The notes below the pieces were generated by a model. That model saw only the letters and a program-made list of their open reading frames with translations. It was not told where the DNA came from and did not search any database. From Streptomyces sp. 840.1 (GTDB lineage: Bacteria > Actinomycetota > Actinomycetes > Streptomycetales > Streptomycetaceae): 64,000 bases of DNA. Position numbers and translations under genes: made by a program. Position 1 is the first letter of the stretch; every line of letters starts with the position of its first letter. Below are positions 53,857 through 63,029 of this stretch, one piece after another. The stretch is from the NCBI RefSeq assembly GCF_003751445.1, contig NZ_RJUU01000003.1, forward strand, positions 310,001 to 374,000. Reading direction: 5' to 3'.

Positions 53857-53899
53857 AATTCAACATCCTGGCGCTTACATGTCAATGGTCTGGACAACA
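53857..53899 (-). promoter_or_regulatory. Promoter of the GH84 gene with a DasR-like dre box
   Basis: On the minus strand, -35 TTGACA (53885-53880) and -10 TGAATT (53862-53857) have a 17-bp spacer. AATGGTCTGGACAACA (plus strand, 53884-53899) overlaps the -35 and matches the DasR consensus ACTGGTCTAGACCACT at 12 of 16 positions, including the core TGGTCT and GAC. GlcNAc-type control by DasR fits the enzyme's product. Confidence 0.65.
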
Positions 53900-53948
53900 T
53901 CACTGCGTGGACCTGGAGTTTTGCCTTCGGAAGCGGTAGTTATGCGCC

Positions 53949-54935
53949 ATGACAGAGCCCATGCACACGCCCGGCCTCGCCGCTCCGCCCGCGCTGGGCG
54001 CCAGCGCGTTACCACCCGGCACGTACGACGGTGCCGTCGTGCTGGTGACCGGCGGCGGCTCGGGGCTCGGCAAGGCGATCGCCGCCGAATTCGCCCGGCT
54101 CGGCGCGGATCTGGTGCTGGTGGGCCGGAACGCCGAACGGCTCGCCGCCGCCCGGGACGAGTTGGCCCCGCTGACCGGCGGCCGGGTCATGACCGCACCG
54201 GCCGACATCCGCGACCCCGGCCGGATCGCCGCCGTGTTCGACGCGGCCGAGGCCCGACTGGGGCTCCCCCAGGTGCTGGTCAACAACGCGGCCGCCAACT
54301 TCCCCTCCCCGGCCGAGGACCTGTCGCCGAACGCCTGGCGGGCGGTGCTCGACATCACGCTGACCGGCACCTGGTTCACCACACGGGAGTTCGGGCGCCG
54401 CCACCTCGCGGCCGGCACCGCGGGCTCGATCGTCAGCGTGGGCGCGTCGTACGCCTGGACCGGCGGCCCCGGATACGCCCACTCGGCCGCCGCCAAGGCC
54501 GGGGTGAAGAACCTGGTCGAGACGCTCGCCGTGGAGTGGGGCCCGTACGGAATCCGGATCAACGGACTGGTGCCGGGGCTGATGCCGCACGAGGACATGA
54601 CCGCCGACATCCGCGGCCAACTGGACCGGGCAGAAGAAGCGGACCCCGGCCACGACGGAACAGACGGGCAGGGCTCGCGCGCCGGGCACGGCTCACGCGA
54701 TGAACACCACGAGCACGACGCGCGCCAGCCCGCGCTCCGGGTCGGACTGCCGCGCGAACTGGGCTGGGCGGCCACGTTCCTGGCCTCGCCGTACGCCGGG
54801 TTCATCTCCGGCCACTCGCTCGTGGTGGACGGCGCGAACTGGCAGCGCCGTTCCCTGGTCGCCCCGCCGGTGGTGCCGGTGCGCGAGCAGCTGGGGCGCG
54901 GTCCGTTCACGCCGCCCGGCCCCGGCGTGCGGTGA
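53949..54935 (+). CDS. SDR, dienoyl-CoA-reductase-like, with a polar insertion
   Basis: 328 residues. The cofactor motif is TGGGSGLGKA and NNAA is present. At the active site, HSAAAKAGV replaces the usual Tyr-x3-Lys, as in 2,4-dienoyl-CoA reductases. Near residues 225-260 lies an Asp/Gly/His-rich insertion (for example GHGSRDEHHEHD) not normal in this family. ATG 53949 lacks a good ribosome site. It diverges from the GH84 gene. Enoyl-CoA hydratase lies just downstream on the other strand, so a fatty or aromatic acyl-CoA route is plausible. Confidence 0.85.
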   Translation: MTEPMHTPGLAAPPALGASALPPGTYDGAVVLVTGGGSGLGKAIAAEFARLGADLVLVGRNAERLAAARDELAPLTGGRVMTAPADIRDPGRIAAVFDAAEARLGLPQVLVNNAAANFPSPAEDLSPNAWRAVLDITLTGTWFTTREFGRRHLAAGTAGSIVSVGASYAWTGGPGYAHSAAAKAGVKNLVETLAVEWGPYGIRINGLVPGLMPHEDMTADIRGQLDRAEEADPGHDGTDGQGSRAGHGSRDEHHEHDARQPALRVGLPRELGWAATFLASPYAGFISGHSLVVDGANWQRRSLVAPPVVPVREQLGRGPFTPPGPGVR

Positions 54936-54936
54936 G

Positions 54937-55770
54937 TCAGCCGCCCTCGAAGTGTGGCGTCCGGCGGGCGGCCTTGGCCGCGTAGCCCTCGGCGCAGTCC
55001 TGCGAGGTGAGGGTGAGCGCGGCCGCCAGCGCCGTCCGGTCGAGCGCGGCCGCCATCCCGGCGTCCGCGAAGGCGTCGACCGAACGCTTGATGTGCCGTA
55101 CGGCCAAGGGTGCGTTGGCCGCCACCGCTTCGGCCACCGACCGTGCGGTGGCCTCCAGTCCGGCGAGCGGCGTGACGCCCTGCAGCAGACCGATCCGCTC
55201 GGCCGTCGCCGCGTCGATCCGCCGGCCGGTGAGCGCGAGGTACTTCGCCCAGCCCGCCCCGGCCTCGCGGGCGATGCGCATGTCGCCGCCCGCGTCCACC
55301 GCGACCCCGATGCCGGCCTCCGGCAGCGCGAACACGGCGTCGTCGGCGGCGATCCGGATGTCGGCCATGAGGGCCAGCTCGAAGCCGAAGCCCAGGCAGT
55401 AGCCCTGGACGGCGGCGATCACCGGCTGCGGGAGCCCGGCGAACGCGGCAAAGCGTTCGTGCACCCAGCGGATGCCCTCGTAGTAGTTCTGGGTGCGCTC
55501 GGACGGGGAGCGCCCGGTGATGGCGCCACCGGGCGCGGTGACGTCGATCCCGGCGCAGAAGGCCCGGCCCTCGCCACGCAGCAGCACCGCCCGGACCGAG
55601 CCGTCGAACCTGATCCGGTCCGCCATGATGCCGAGCTGTCTGCTGCACTCCCAGCTCCAGCCGTTGAGCCGGTCGGGCCGGCAGAGGGTCAGCACACCCA
55701 CGCCGTCCTCGACCCGGAGCGTGATCCGCTCCTCGCCGTGCGGAATGCCGTGATCGAGGATGTCGAGCAC
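54937..55770 (-). CDS. Enoyl-CoA hydratase/isomerase
   Basis: 277 residues from a GTG at 55770 with GGGAGG at good spacing; an ATG at 55797 lacks a ribosome site. The crotonase fold is seen in RAVLLRGEGRAFCAGIDV, the oxyanion-hole region VIAAVQGYCLGFGFELAL and FALPEAGIGV. The last would carry one catalytic acid. The final residues are KAARRTPHFEGG. It ends one base past the convergent SDR stop. It probably works with the SDR and the acyl-CoA dehydrogenases. Confidence 0.9.
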   Translation of the reverse strand: MLDILDHGIPHGEERITLRVEDGVGVLTLCRPDRLNGWSWECSRQLGIMADRIRFDGSVRAVLLRGEGRAFCAGIDVTAPGGAITGRSPSERTQNYYEGIRWVHERFAAFAGLPQPVIAAVQGYCLGFGFELALMADIRIAADDAVFALPEAGIGVAVDAGGDMRIAREAGAGWAKYLALTGRRIDAATAERIGLLQGVTPLAGLEATARSVAEAVAANAPLAVRHIKRSVDAFADAGMAAALDRTALAAALTLTSQDCAEGYAAKAARRTPHFEGG

Positions 55771-55862
55771 CGCCGCCACCTCCCTTAACTGACGCATCGT
55801 CAGGACGCGCTGTGCGGCACAGGGTACGACGCCCCGCCAGGGGCGGCCAGGGTCCGGCCCGC

Positions 55863-56594
55863 TCAGCGCGCGAACAGCTCGAAGGCGACGGCGGGCCGGC
55901 CGCCGAAACGTTCGCCCGACGCCTCGGCGTTGCCGGTGAGGAAAGCGCGGCAGTACTCCTCCGGGTCCTGGTCCGTGAGCACCTCGATGTACGTGCGGTG
56001 GGCGAGCAGCGAACGCACGGAGCGTTCGAGTCCGGCCGTCACGTCGAGGGCGTGGGTCGGTGTCGCCGACCCGGCGACGGCGACCCAGCGCACCCCGTTC
56101 CACGGATCGAGACCCTGCTCGGTCAGCTCCGGGAAGATCCAGCGGTTGCCCGCGTCGGCCACCGCGTCCAGGGCCGCGCGGCCGACCGCGCGGTGGTCGG
56201 GGGTGTTCCAGGCGACGCCGCCCCAGGTGTCGAGGTGGTTGAGCGTGATGACGAGCTCGGGCCGGTAGCGGCGGACGGCCGCGGCGATGTCGCGGCGCAG
56301 CTCCACGCCGTACTCGATCACCCCGTCGCGATGGTCCAGGAACTCCACCCGGCAGACACCGACGACCTCCGCGCTCGCGCGCTGCTCCCGCTCGCGCAGC
56401 GGTGCGCACTTCGCCGGTTCGACGGTGTCGATGCCGGCCTCACCCCGGGACGCCAGCAGATAGCCGACCTCGCGGCCGCCGTCCGTCCACACGGCTACGG
56501 CCGCCGCGCAGCCGTACTCCAGATCGTCGGGGTGCGCCACGACGGCGAGCGCGCGCGTCCAGTCCTCGGGCATGGGTTCCAGTTGCTCGGTCAT
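55863..56594 (-). CDS. PIG-L/LmbE-family deacetylase
   Basis: 243 residues. The metal-binding motif is AHPDD (residues 20-24), with further ligands in NTPDHRAVG. The family includes MshB and Mca, which hydrolyse GlcNAc-inositol or mycothiol conjugates. Length and the AHPDDLEYG start are closer to the N-acetylglucosaminyl-type deacetylases of unknown substrate. It is monocistronic. Confidence 0.87.
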   Translation of the reverse strand: MTEQLEPMPEDWTRALAVVAHPDDLEYGCAAAVAVWTDGGREVGYLLASRGEAGIDTVEPAKCAPLREREQRASAEVVGVCRVEFLDHRDGVIEYGVELRRDIAAAVRRYRPELVITLNHLDTWGGVAWNTPDHRAVGRAALDAVADAGNRWIFPELTEQGLDPWNGVRWVAVAGSATPTHALDVTAGLERSVRSLLAHRTYIEVLTDQDPEEYCRAFLTGNAEASGERFGGRPAVAFELFAR

Positions 56595-56679
56595 ATCGGC
56601 AGGCTAGTGCGGTGACCGACAGCGTGCGCCGGGTTGGCGGTGACGGTGCCGGCGCCCGAACCGGTTGGATGCGGGCCGG

Positions 56680-56986
56680 CATCCGTCCAGGCCGACGTGG
56701 ACACGGTGCGGGATGTCACCCACCGGTTGAACGAGAACGGCCTGGCCTGCCTTGGACCCTCGATGGGCGGGAGGCCGTCCCCGCCTGCTCGGTCCGGACG
56801 ACGAGGACCACGTCGTGCGGGCGGCCACCACCCGCCCGGCCGGGCTCGGCAGGCCCCTCACCCGCTGGTCCATCCGCGAACCGCCGCCTACCGGCGCAGA
56901 GTGCACGGCCTCGTGATCCGGACGGGCCGCGAGGCGTTACGGTGCGTGCTCGCGCGCCGCGGCGTCACCTTTCAGCGCACCGAGAC
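56680..56986 (+). pseudogene. Remnant of an IS630-family transposase (N-terminal HTH region)
   Basis: Three short reading-frame blocks on the plus strand together match the DNA-binding region of IS630-type transposases. Block 1 reads VDTVRDVTHRLNENGLACLG and ends GGRPSP (one frame), block 2 reads VVRAATTRPAGLGRPLTRWS in a second frame, and block 3 reads VIRTGREALRCVLARRGVTF with QRTET, back in the first. At least two frameshifts separate them. The DDE catalytic part is missing; the MerR gene stop follows immediately. It is therefore a dead fragment. Confidence 0.75.
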
Positions 56987-56987
56987 C

Positions 56988-57776
56988 TCATCGGTGCGGC
57001 ATGGGTACGCCTGCGGCGCGGAGCTTGGCCTCGGTGAGCGCAGTCAGCCGTGCCGCGACCGGCGCTCGGTCCTCGCGGTGGTTGTTGATCAGCTCGTACT
57101 GGGCCGAAGCCTTGGCCCATGCCTGCAGGCCGGCGTGATCTCCCTGCAGCGCGGGGCCGGCGAGGTAGTGGTCAGCCATGGCGGCTGCGAGTTCTTCGAT
57201 CCTCGGGTCGTCCGGTTCCCAGGTCTCCGCCTCCCGGCCGCGTTTGGCCAGGTACACGTACTCGGGGTCGTCGAGGCCGTGTTCGAGCTGGTTCAGGAAA
57301 CCGTCGAAGCCCTCCGGCACCAGCACCCGGGCCAGCACCAGGGCCTCGCGCTGCGCGGCCACGTAGTCGGACCCGAAGCCGAGGCCGGGCATCCGGTCCA
57401 GGACCGCACAGGCACGGTCGGGCAGCAGGGCCCTGTCGCCGTCGGCGAGCCGGTGCAGCGTGTCGCGGCGGGCGACCAGCTCATCGATGCGTTCGGTGAG
57501 CTGCCGCTCGACGTCGGCGAGCGCGGACCCGAAACGCGCGGCGTCGGCGTGGGCGTCGGCGTCGAGCATGGGCCCGACCTCGGCCAGCGGCACGCCCGCG
57601 GCGGCCAGCGTCCGTACCTGCACCAGCTGCAGCAGCTCTCCGGATCCGTACCGCCGGTAGCCGGAGCTGTCCCGTTCCGGCTCCGCCACCAGGCCGAGCT
57701 TGTGGTAGTGCCGCACGGCCTTCACCGTGACGCCGACGAACGCCGCCGCCTGCCCGATGGTCACTCCGTTGCTCAT
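56988..57776 (-). CDS. MerR-family regulator (TipA-like, with C-terminal effector region)
   Basis: 262 residues. The N-terminal MerR HTH is IGQAAAFVGVTVKAVRHYHK and SGYRRYGSGELL. The long C-terminal helical region (RIDELVARRDTLHRL then the LERG-like EALVLARVLVPEGFDGFLNQ) resembles the effector-binding part of TipA-like proteins. The gene overlaps the serine hydrolase gene by one base (TGATG). It probably regulates its own operon, whose promoter has a matching operator. Confidence 0.87.
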   Translation of the reverse strand: MSNGVTIGQAAAFVGVTVKAVRHYHKLGLVAEPERDSSGYRRYGSGELLQLVQVRTLAAAGVPLAEVGPMLDADAHADAARFGSALADVERQLTERIDELVARRDTLHRLADGDRALLPDRACAVLDRMPGLGFGSDYVAAQREALVLARVLVPEGFDGFLNQLEHGLDDPEYVYLAKRGREAETWEPDDPRIEELAAAMADHYLAGPALQGDHAGLQAWAKASAQYELINNHREDRAPVAARLTALTEAKLRAAGVPMPHR

Positions 57777-58870
57777 CAGCCCAGCTTGCCGCAGAACACC
57801 TCATCGACGAAACGCTGTTGGGCGCTCCGGAAGGCCGGTGCGATCGACATGCCGGCGTCGTCCACCCAGGTCAGCCCGGCGGTCAGGGTCCTGCTGCCGT
57901 CGGGTGTGCCGTACATCATCGCCGCCGAGCCCATGGTGGCGCCGTTGTGGTGGAAGACGGTGCCACCGTCTGTTTCCTGCGCGAACACCCCCAGGCCGTA
58001 GCCGACGGTCGCTTCCGGGGTGCGCATCTCGGCCAGCAGCTCGGCCGGCAGGAGCTTGCCGCCCATCAGCGCGGAGAAGTACATGTGCAGGTCCCGCGTG
58101 GTCGAGATCATGTCACCACCTGCTCCGACCCAGGACGGGTTCTGACGGGTGACATCGACCGTCCGCTCCTGCCCGGTGTCCTCGTAGCGGTAGTAGCCGT
58201 GGTTGTGCGGCTCGGGGATCTCCGGCGAGGCGCCGGGCGCCACGGTGCCTGTCATCCCCAGGGGTCCCAGGATCAGCCGCTGCAACTCCTCGGCGAACGA
58301 ACGGCCGGTGACCTTCTCGACCACCAGCCGGGCCAGCACGTAGTTGGTGTTCGCGTAGCTCCACCCCGTACCCGGCGCGAACCGCGCCGGCTTGGACAAC
58401 GACAGCCGCACCAGCTCTTCGGGCGGGTAGGACTTGAACCGGTTGTCCACCCACTCCTTGCCCTGCCAGGGGACCCCCAGCACGATCGTCCCGTCCTCGT
58501 AGAGCTCGCCGGTGTGATTGAAGATCCCGCTGGTGTGCTGCAGCAGCATCCGCACAGTGATCCGCCGGTCGAGACCGAACTCGGGCAGGAAGTCATCGGC
58601 CGGGGCGTCCAGACCGATCCTGCCCTCGGCCACCAGCAGGAGCACCGACGTGGCGACGAAGTTCTTGGTGCTGCTGCCGATCCGGAAGTGCCCGTTCGTC
58701 AACGGCTCGGCGCTCTGACCCAGCCTGCTCACACCGGCGCTGCCAACCCACTCGCCCTGCTCGTCGTTCACCCGGAGCTGGACCCCGACGAAGCCGGACT
58801 CGACCAACTCCTCGATCACCTTCTGCAGATCCGGACGACCCTGCCCCTGGACCGAAAGGCTGGTGGACAT
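57776..58870 (-). CDS. Serine hydrolase of the beta-lactamase/penicillin-binding fold
   Basis: 364 residues. The active-site motifs are SSTK (66-69), YAN (about 174) and HHNG. Class C/EstB-type esterases and D-aminopeptidases share this layout. No signal peptide is present, so it is likely cytosolic. It is first in a two-gene operon with the MerR regulator. A substrate cannot be assigned; candidate roles are antibiotic inactivation or ester hydrolysis. Confidence 0.88.
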   Translation of the reverse strand: MSTSLSVQGQGRPDLQKVIEELVESGFVGVQLRVNDEQGEWVGSAGVSRLGQSAEPLTNGHFRIGSSTKNFVATSVLLLVAEGRIGLDAPADDFLPEFGLDRRITVRMLLQHTSGIFNHTGELYEDGTIVLGVPWQGKEWVDNRFKSYPPEELVRLSLSKPARFAPGTGWSYANTNYVLARLVVEKVTGRSFAEELQRLILGPLGMTGTVAPGASPEIPEPHNHGYYRYEDTGQERTVDVTRQNPSWVGAGGDMISTTRDLHMYFSALMGGKLLPAELLAEMRTPEATVGYGLGVFAQETDGGTVFHHNGATMGSAAMMYGTPDGSRTLTAGLTWVDDAGMSIAPAFRSAQQRFVDEVFCGKLG

Positions 58871-59293
58871 GCTGCTCCTTCACATCGGTTGCGCCCGGGT
58901 CGGCGCCGCGCCGTTGCGATGAGCCTGCACCCTGCCCCAAGGTCAACCTCAACCGTGATCCAGCCCACAGCGCCCTTCCGGGCCGATGCCACCGCCGGAC
59001 GAGAACTCCCGGCCCGCCCCAGATCCCGGCCGCCGCCTCGCGGTGGCGATTCGCCCGACCAGGGCTTCACAGGGACAGCTCCAGCCACACGCTCACCGAC
59101 CACGCTGCGGGCCAACTACAGCGCCCAGCAGTCAACGAACCCGCTCAGTCACACGACCGACCCGGCGAACCAACGCGGTCAGCGCACTAGCCGGACCGGG
59201 CGGCCCCGGCCGGCCGGCACATACCCGGGGCCCTCGCGCGCTTTCTCCGGCCCCTCCCCGGACCGCGCCGGCGGCACGCCCACAACCCCCACA
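58871..59293. other. Gene-free region between the serine hydrolase and argG
   Basis: About 420 bp. Frames here are open but short and without ribosome sites. Apart from the MerR-type operator at 58929-58946 I see nothing in it. Confidence 0.6.
58929..58946 (-). promoter_or_regulatory. MerR-type operator before the serine hydrolase/MerR operon
   Basis: On the minus strand, TTGACC (58946-58941) overlaps the imperfect inverted repeat ACCTTG-GGG-CAGGGT (58943-58929). The half-site CAGGGT also occurs in the SDR/MerR promoter at 46066-46074. The -10 is not clear. Confidence 0.4.
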
Positions 59294-60780
<1,487 letters not shown>

Positions 60781-60795
60781 TCCGGGACGTACGGA

Positions 60796-60838
60796 TCCGC
60801 CCGGCCGGGATGCTTCGGTGAGATCCCGGCCGGGCGGA
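60796..60838 (+). terminator. argG terminator hairpin
   Basis: Perfect 16-bp arms at 60796-60811 and 60823-60838 with an 11-nt loop, directly past the argG stop. No U-run. Confidence 0.8.
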
Positions 60839-60876
60839 GCGCGGCCCGCCCGGGACTTGGTTCACCGCGGCTTCGG

Positions 60877-60892
60877 ATACCCCGACGGGTAC
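60877..60892. promoter_or_regulatory. CsoR-family-like operator before the rhodanese gene
   Basis: TACCC-CGAC-GGGTA (60878-60891) is a perfect inverted repeat inside ATACCCCGACGGGTAC. The form is close to the TACCCC/GGGGTA operators of CsoR/CstR repressors. It is 70 bp upstream of the rhodanese start. CstR-type repressors sense persulfides and control rhodaneses. No csoR gene is in the window. Confidence 0.5.
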
Positions 60893-60960
60893 CCTGGCCG
60901 GTCCGGGGCAGGAGAGACCCAGAACCCGCCCCGCCCGGTGAACGAAAGGAAACACCGCTC

Positions 60961-61533
60961 GTGACCAGCCCCGTATCGCTCTCACCAGCCCAGGCCGCGG
61001 CCCGCCTCACGGAGTTCACCGTCATCGATGTGCGGGCCCCGGGCGAGTACGCCTCCGGGCATGTTCCCGGCGCCCTCAACATCCCGCTCGACCGGCTCTC
61101 CGAGGCCGTCCCCGCGCTCAAGTCCGCCTCGGCACGCGGCGCCCTGCTCGTGGTCTGCGCCTCCGGGGTCCGCTCCACCCGGGCCTGCGACATCCTCTCG
61201 GCCGCCGACATCGACGCCGCCACACTGTCCGGCGGCACCTCCGCCTGGGAGGGCGAGGGCCGCGATCTGGACCGCCCCGCCGGCTCCCGGGGCGGCTGGG
61301 CACTGGAGCGGCAGATGCGGCTCGCCGCCGGTTCGCTGGTGGTGGCCGGTCTGCTGGCGGGGGTCAGGTACCCGGCCGCGCGCTGGCTGTCCGCCGGAAT
61401 CGGCTCCGGTCTCGTGTACTCGGCGGTGACCGGCAGGTGCGGCATCACAGCCGCCCTGTCCAGGCTCCCCCACAACCGTGACCCCCGGGCGGCGACCAGC
61501 CTGAACGCGACGCTGGACGCCCTCCAGGGCTGA
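60961..61533 (+). CDS. Membrane-associated rhodanese (sulfurtransferase)
   Basis: 190 residues from a GTG at 60961. The rhodanese domain covers about residues 1-105; its active-site Cys is C66 in CASGVRST. The C-terminal part has two hydrophobic segments (AAGSLVVAGLLAGV and SAGIGSGLVYSAV) of the DUF2892 type. It probably handles sulfane sulfur or persulfide at the membrane. A CsoR-family-like operator lies upstream. Confidence 0.9.
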   Translation: MTSPVSLSPAQAAARLTEFTVIDVRAPGEYASGHVPGALNIPLDRLSEAVPALKSASARGALLVVCASGVRSTRACDILSAADIDAATLSGGTSAWEGEGRDLDRPAGSRGGWALERQMRLAAGSLVVAGLLAGVRYPAARWLSAGIGSGLVYSAVTGRCGITAALSRLPHNRDPRAATSLNATLDALQG

Positions 61534-61570
61534 CCGCCGGCCGGCACAGCGGGATCCGGGCGCCGAGGCG

Positions 61571-61625
61571 GTTTCGGACCCCGTCGCCGCCTCGGACCCC
61601 GTCGCGGCCTCGGCCCCCCGTCGCC
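61571..61625. repeat. Degenerate 18-bp tandem repeat
   Basis: Three successive units of about 18 bp (consensus GCCTCGGACCCCGTCGCC) at 61571-61588, 61589-61606 and 61607-61625 (19 bp), with a partial fourth running into the stop region of the S33 gene. It lies between convergent genes. Confidence 0.7.
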
Positions 61626-61628
61626 GCC

Positions 61629-62924
61629 TCAGGCCTCGTCGCGGGCCAGGGCGAGCAGCCGGTCCAGTACCTTCGGGCCGCCCGCGCGCAGGCCGTCGTG
61701 CTCGTACTCGTCGGTCACCCAGGTGCGCAGCCCCCGGATCGCGGCGGCCGTGCGCAGCGCGTGCGCCGTGTCCACGTACATGTCGTCGTGGTAGACGGCG
61801 GCGGCCACCGGTACCTCGTTGGCGGCCAGGCGCTCCGTGTCGTACAGCGGCTCCCAGCCGCCTCGGGCAGCGAGGAGTTCGGCCGTCTCGCGCAGCGGGC
61901 GCAGGACCGGGTCCACGTCGAAGTGCCAGGGGTGGATGCTCTCGCCGGTGAACAGGACCGGGCCCTCGCCCCGGAGCGCCGCCGCCGCGTCGAACTGCGG
62001 GAACTCGGCGCGCACCCGCTCGGCCGCCCAGCCGGTGGGGCGTTCGCCCTGGCCGTAGATCGCCTCGTGCAGGAGCGCGTACAGCGGATGCCCGGCGAAC
62101 GAACAGGCCGTACGCATGGCCTCCTGGAAGGTGTCGGAGAGTTCGGTGCCGTGCGGGGTGCGGACGAAGGCGTTCTCCAGCAGGTAGTGGAGCTGGTGGC
62201 TGCCGCTGCCGCCGCCGAGCATGATGCCGAGCGACTGGAAGCCCTCGGGTGTCAGCCGGTGTCCGGCGCTCTCGGGACGGTGCTCCGCGAGGTGAGCGGT
62301 GATCTCGCGGGCGCGCTCGACATCCTGCGGGTAGCGGGCGTAGTGCGCTGCGACCTTCCGCTCGATCCTCGGGTACGCGGCCCGGTAGATGTCGTCCGCG
62401 TGGGCGTCGAGCGAGGGCAGGCCGCCGGTGATCAGGACGGTGCTGAGCCCCTCGGGCGCGGCGCAGAGGTAGCGCACGGCGCAGAAGCCGCCGAAGGACT
62501 GGCCGAGCACCGTCCAGGGCGCGCCGCCGGTCAGCGCCGGCCGGATCAGCTCGCAGTCCCGCACGATGCTGTCGGACCGGAAGTGCGTGAGGTAGTCGGC
62601 CTGCTCGCGGGGGCCGCCGCGCAGCGGCAGCGTCTGCCGGTTGGCCGGGGTGGACAGGCCGGTGCCGCGCTGGTCCAGGAGCAGCACCCGGAACTCCCGC
62701 ACGGCACGGCCCAGCCAGGCCTCCGTGCCGGTGAAGCGGCGGGCGCCGAAGCCGGGTCCGCCCTCCAGGTACAACAGCCACGGCAGCTCGTCTGCGGCCC
62801 TGGAAGCGGCCACCACCTCCCGGCCGAAGATCTCGATCTGCTCACCGCCCGGGTCGGTGTGATCGAGCGGCACGGTGAAGTGACGGTCGGTGAGGACGAG
62901 ACCGGGCTGCCGGTAGCTGTTCAA
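61629..62924 (-). CDS. S33-family alpha/beta hydrolase (proline iminopeptidase-like)
   Basis: 431 residues. LEGGPGFGARR gives the oxyanion-hole HGGPG-like segment, and GQSFGG carries the nucleophile Ser 143. The catalytic His is probably in DEYEHDGLR near the C-terminus. Length and pattern are those of prolyl aminopeptidases with an inserted cap (about residues 165-300). It should remove N-terminal proline or cleave small esters. No signal peptide. Confidence 0.88.
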   Translation of the reverse strand: MNSYRQPGLVLTDRHFTVPLDHTDPGGEQIEIFGREVVAASRAADELPWLLYLEGGPGFGARRFTGTEAWLGRAVREFRVLLLDQRGTGLSTPANRQTLPLRGGPREQADYLTHFRSDSIVRDCELIRPALTGGAPWTVLGQSFGGFCAVRYLCAAPEGLSTVLITGGLPSLDAHADDIYRAAYPRIERKVAAHYARYPQDVERAREITAHLAEHRPESAGHRLTPEGFQSLGIMLGGGSGSHQLHYLLENAFVRTPHGTELSDTFQEAMRTACSFAGHPLYALLHEAIYGQGERPTGWAAERVRAEFPQFDAAAALRGEGPVLFTGESIHPWHFDVDPVLRPLRETAELLAARGGWEPLYDTERLAANEVPVAAAVYHDDMYVDTAHALRTAAAIRGLRTWVTDEYEHDGLRAGGPKVLDRLLALARDEA

Positions 62925-63029
62925 GGGTGCTCCTGAATCCGATGTTTCCCGGACAGTTCAGCACACCCGTGTGCCCCGGACGGTCCCGGCCCGTGTGCGG
63001 TGGAACCGGCCGCCTCCTAACGTGCAGTC

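Noticed and set aside
56634..58001. A 455-codon plus-strand frame
   Set aside because: It merely joins part of the IS630 remnant to antisense sequence of the MerR and serine hydrolase genes.
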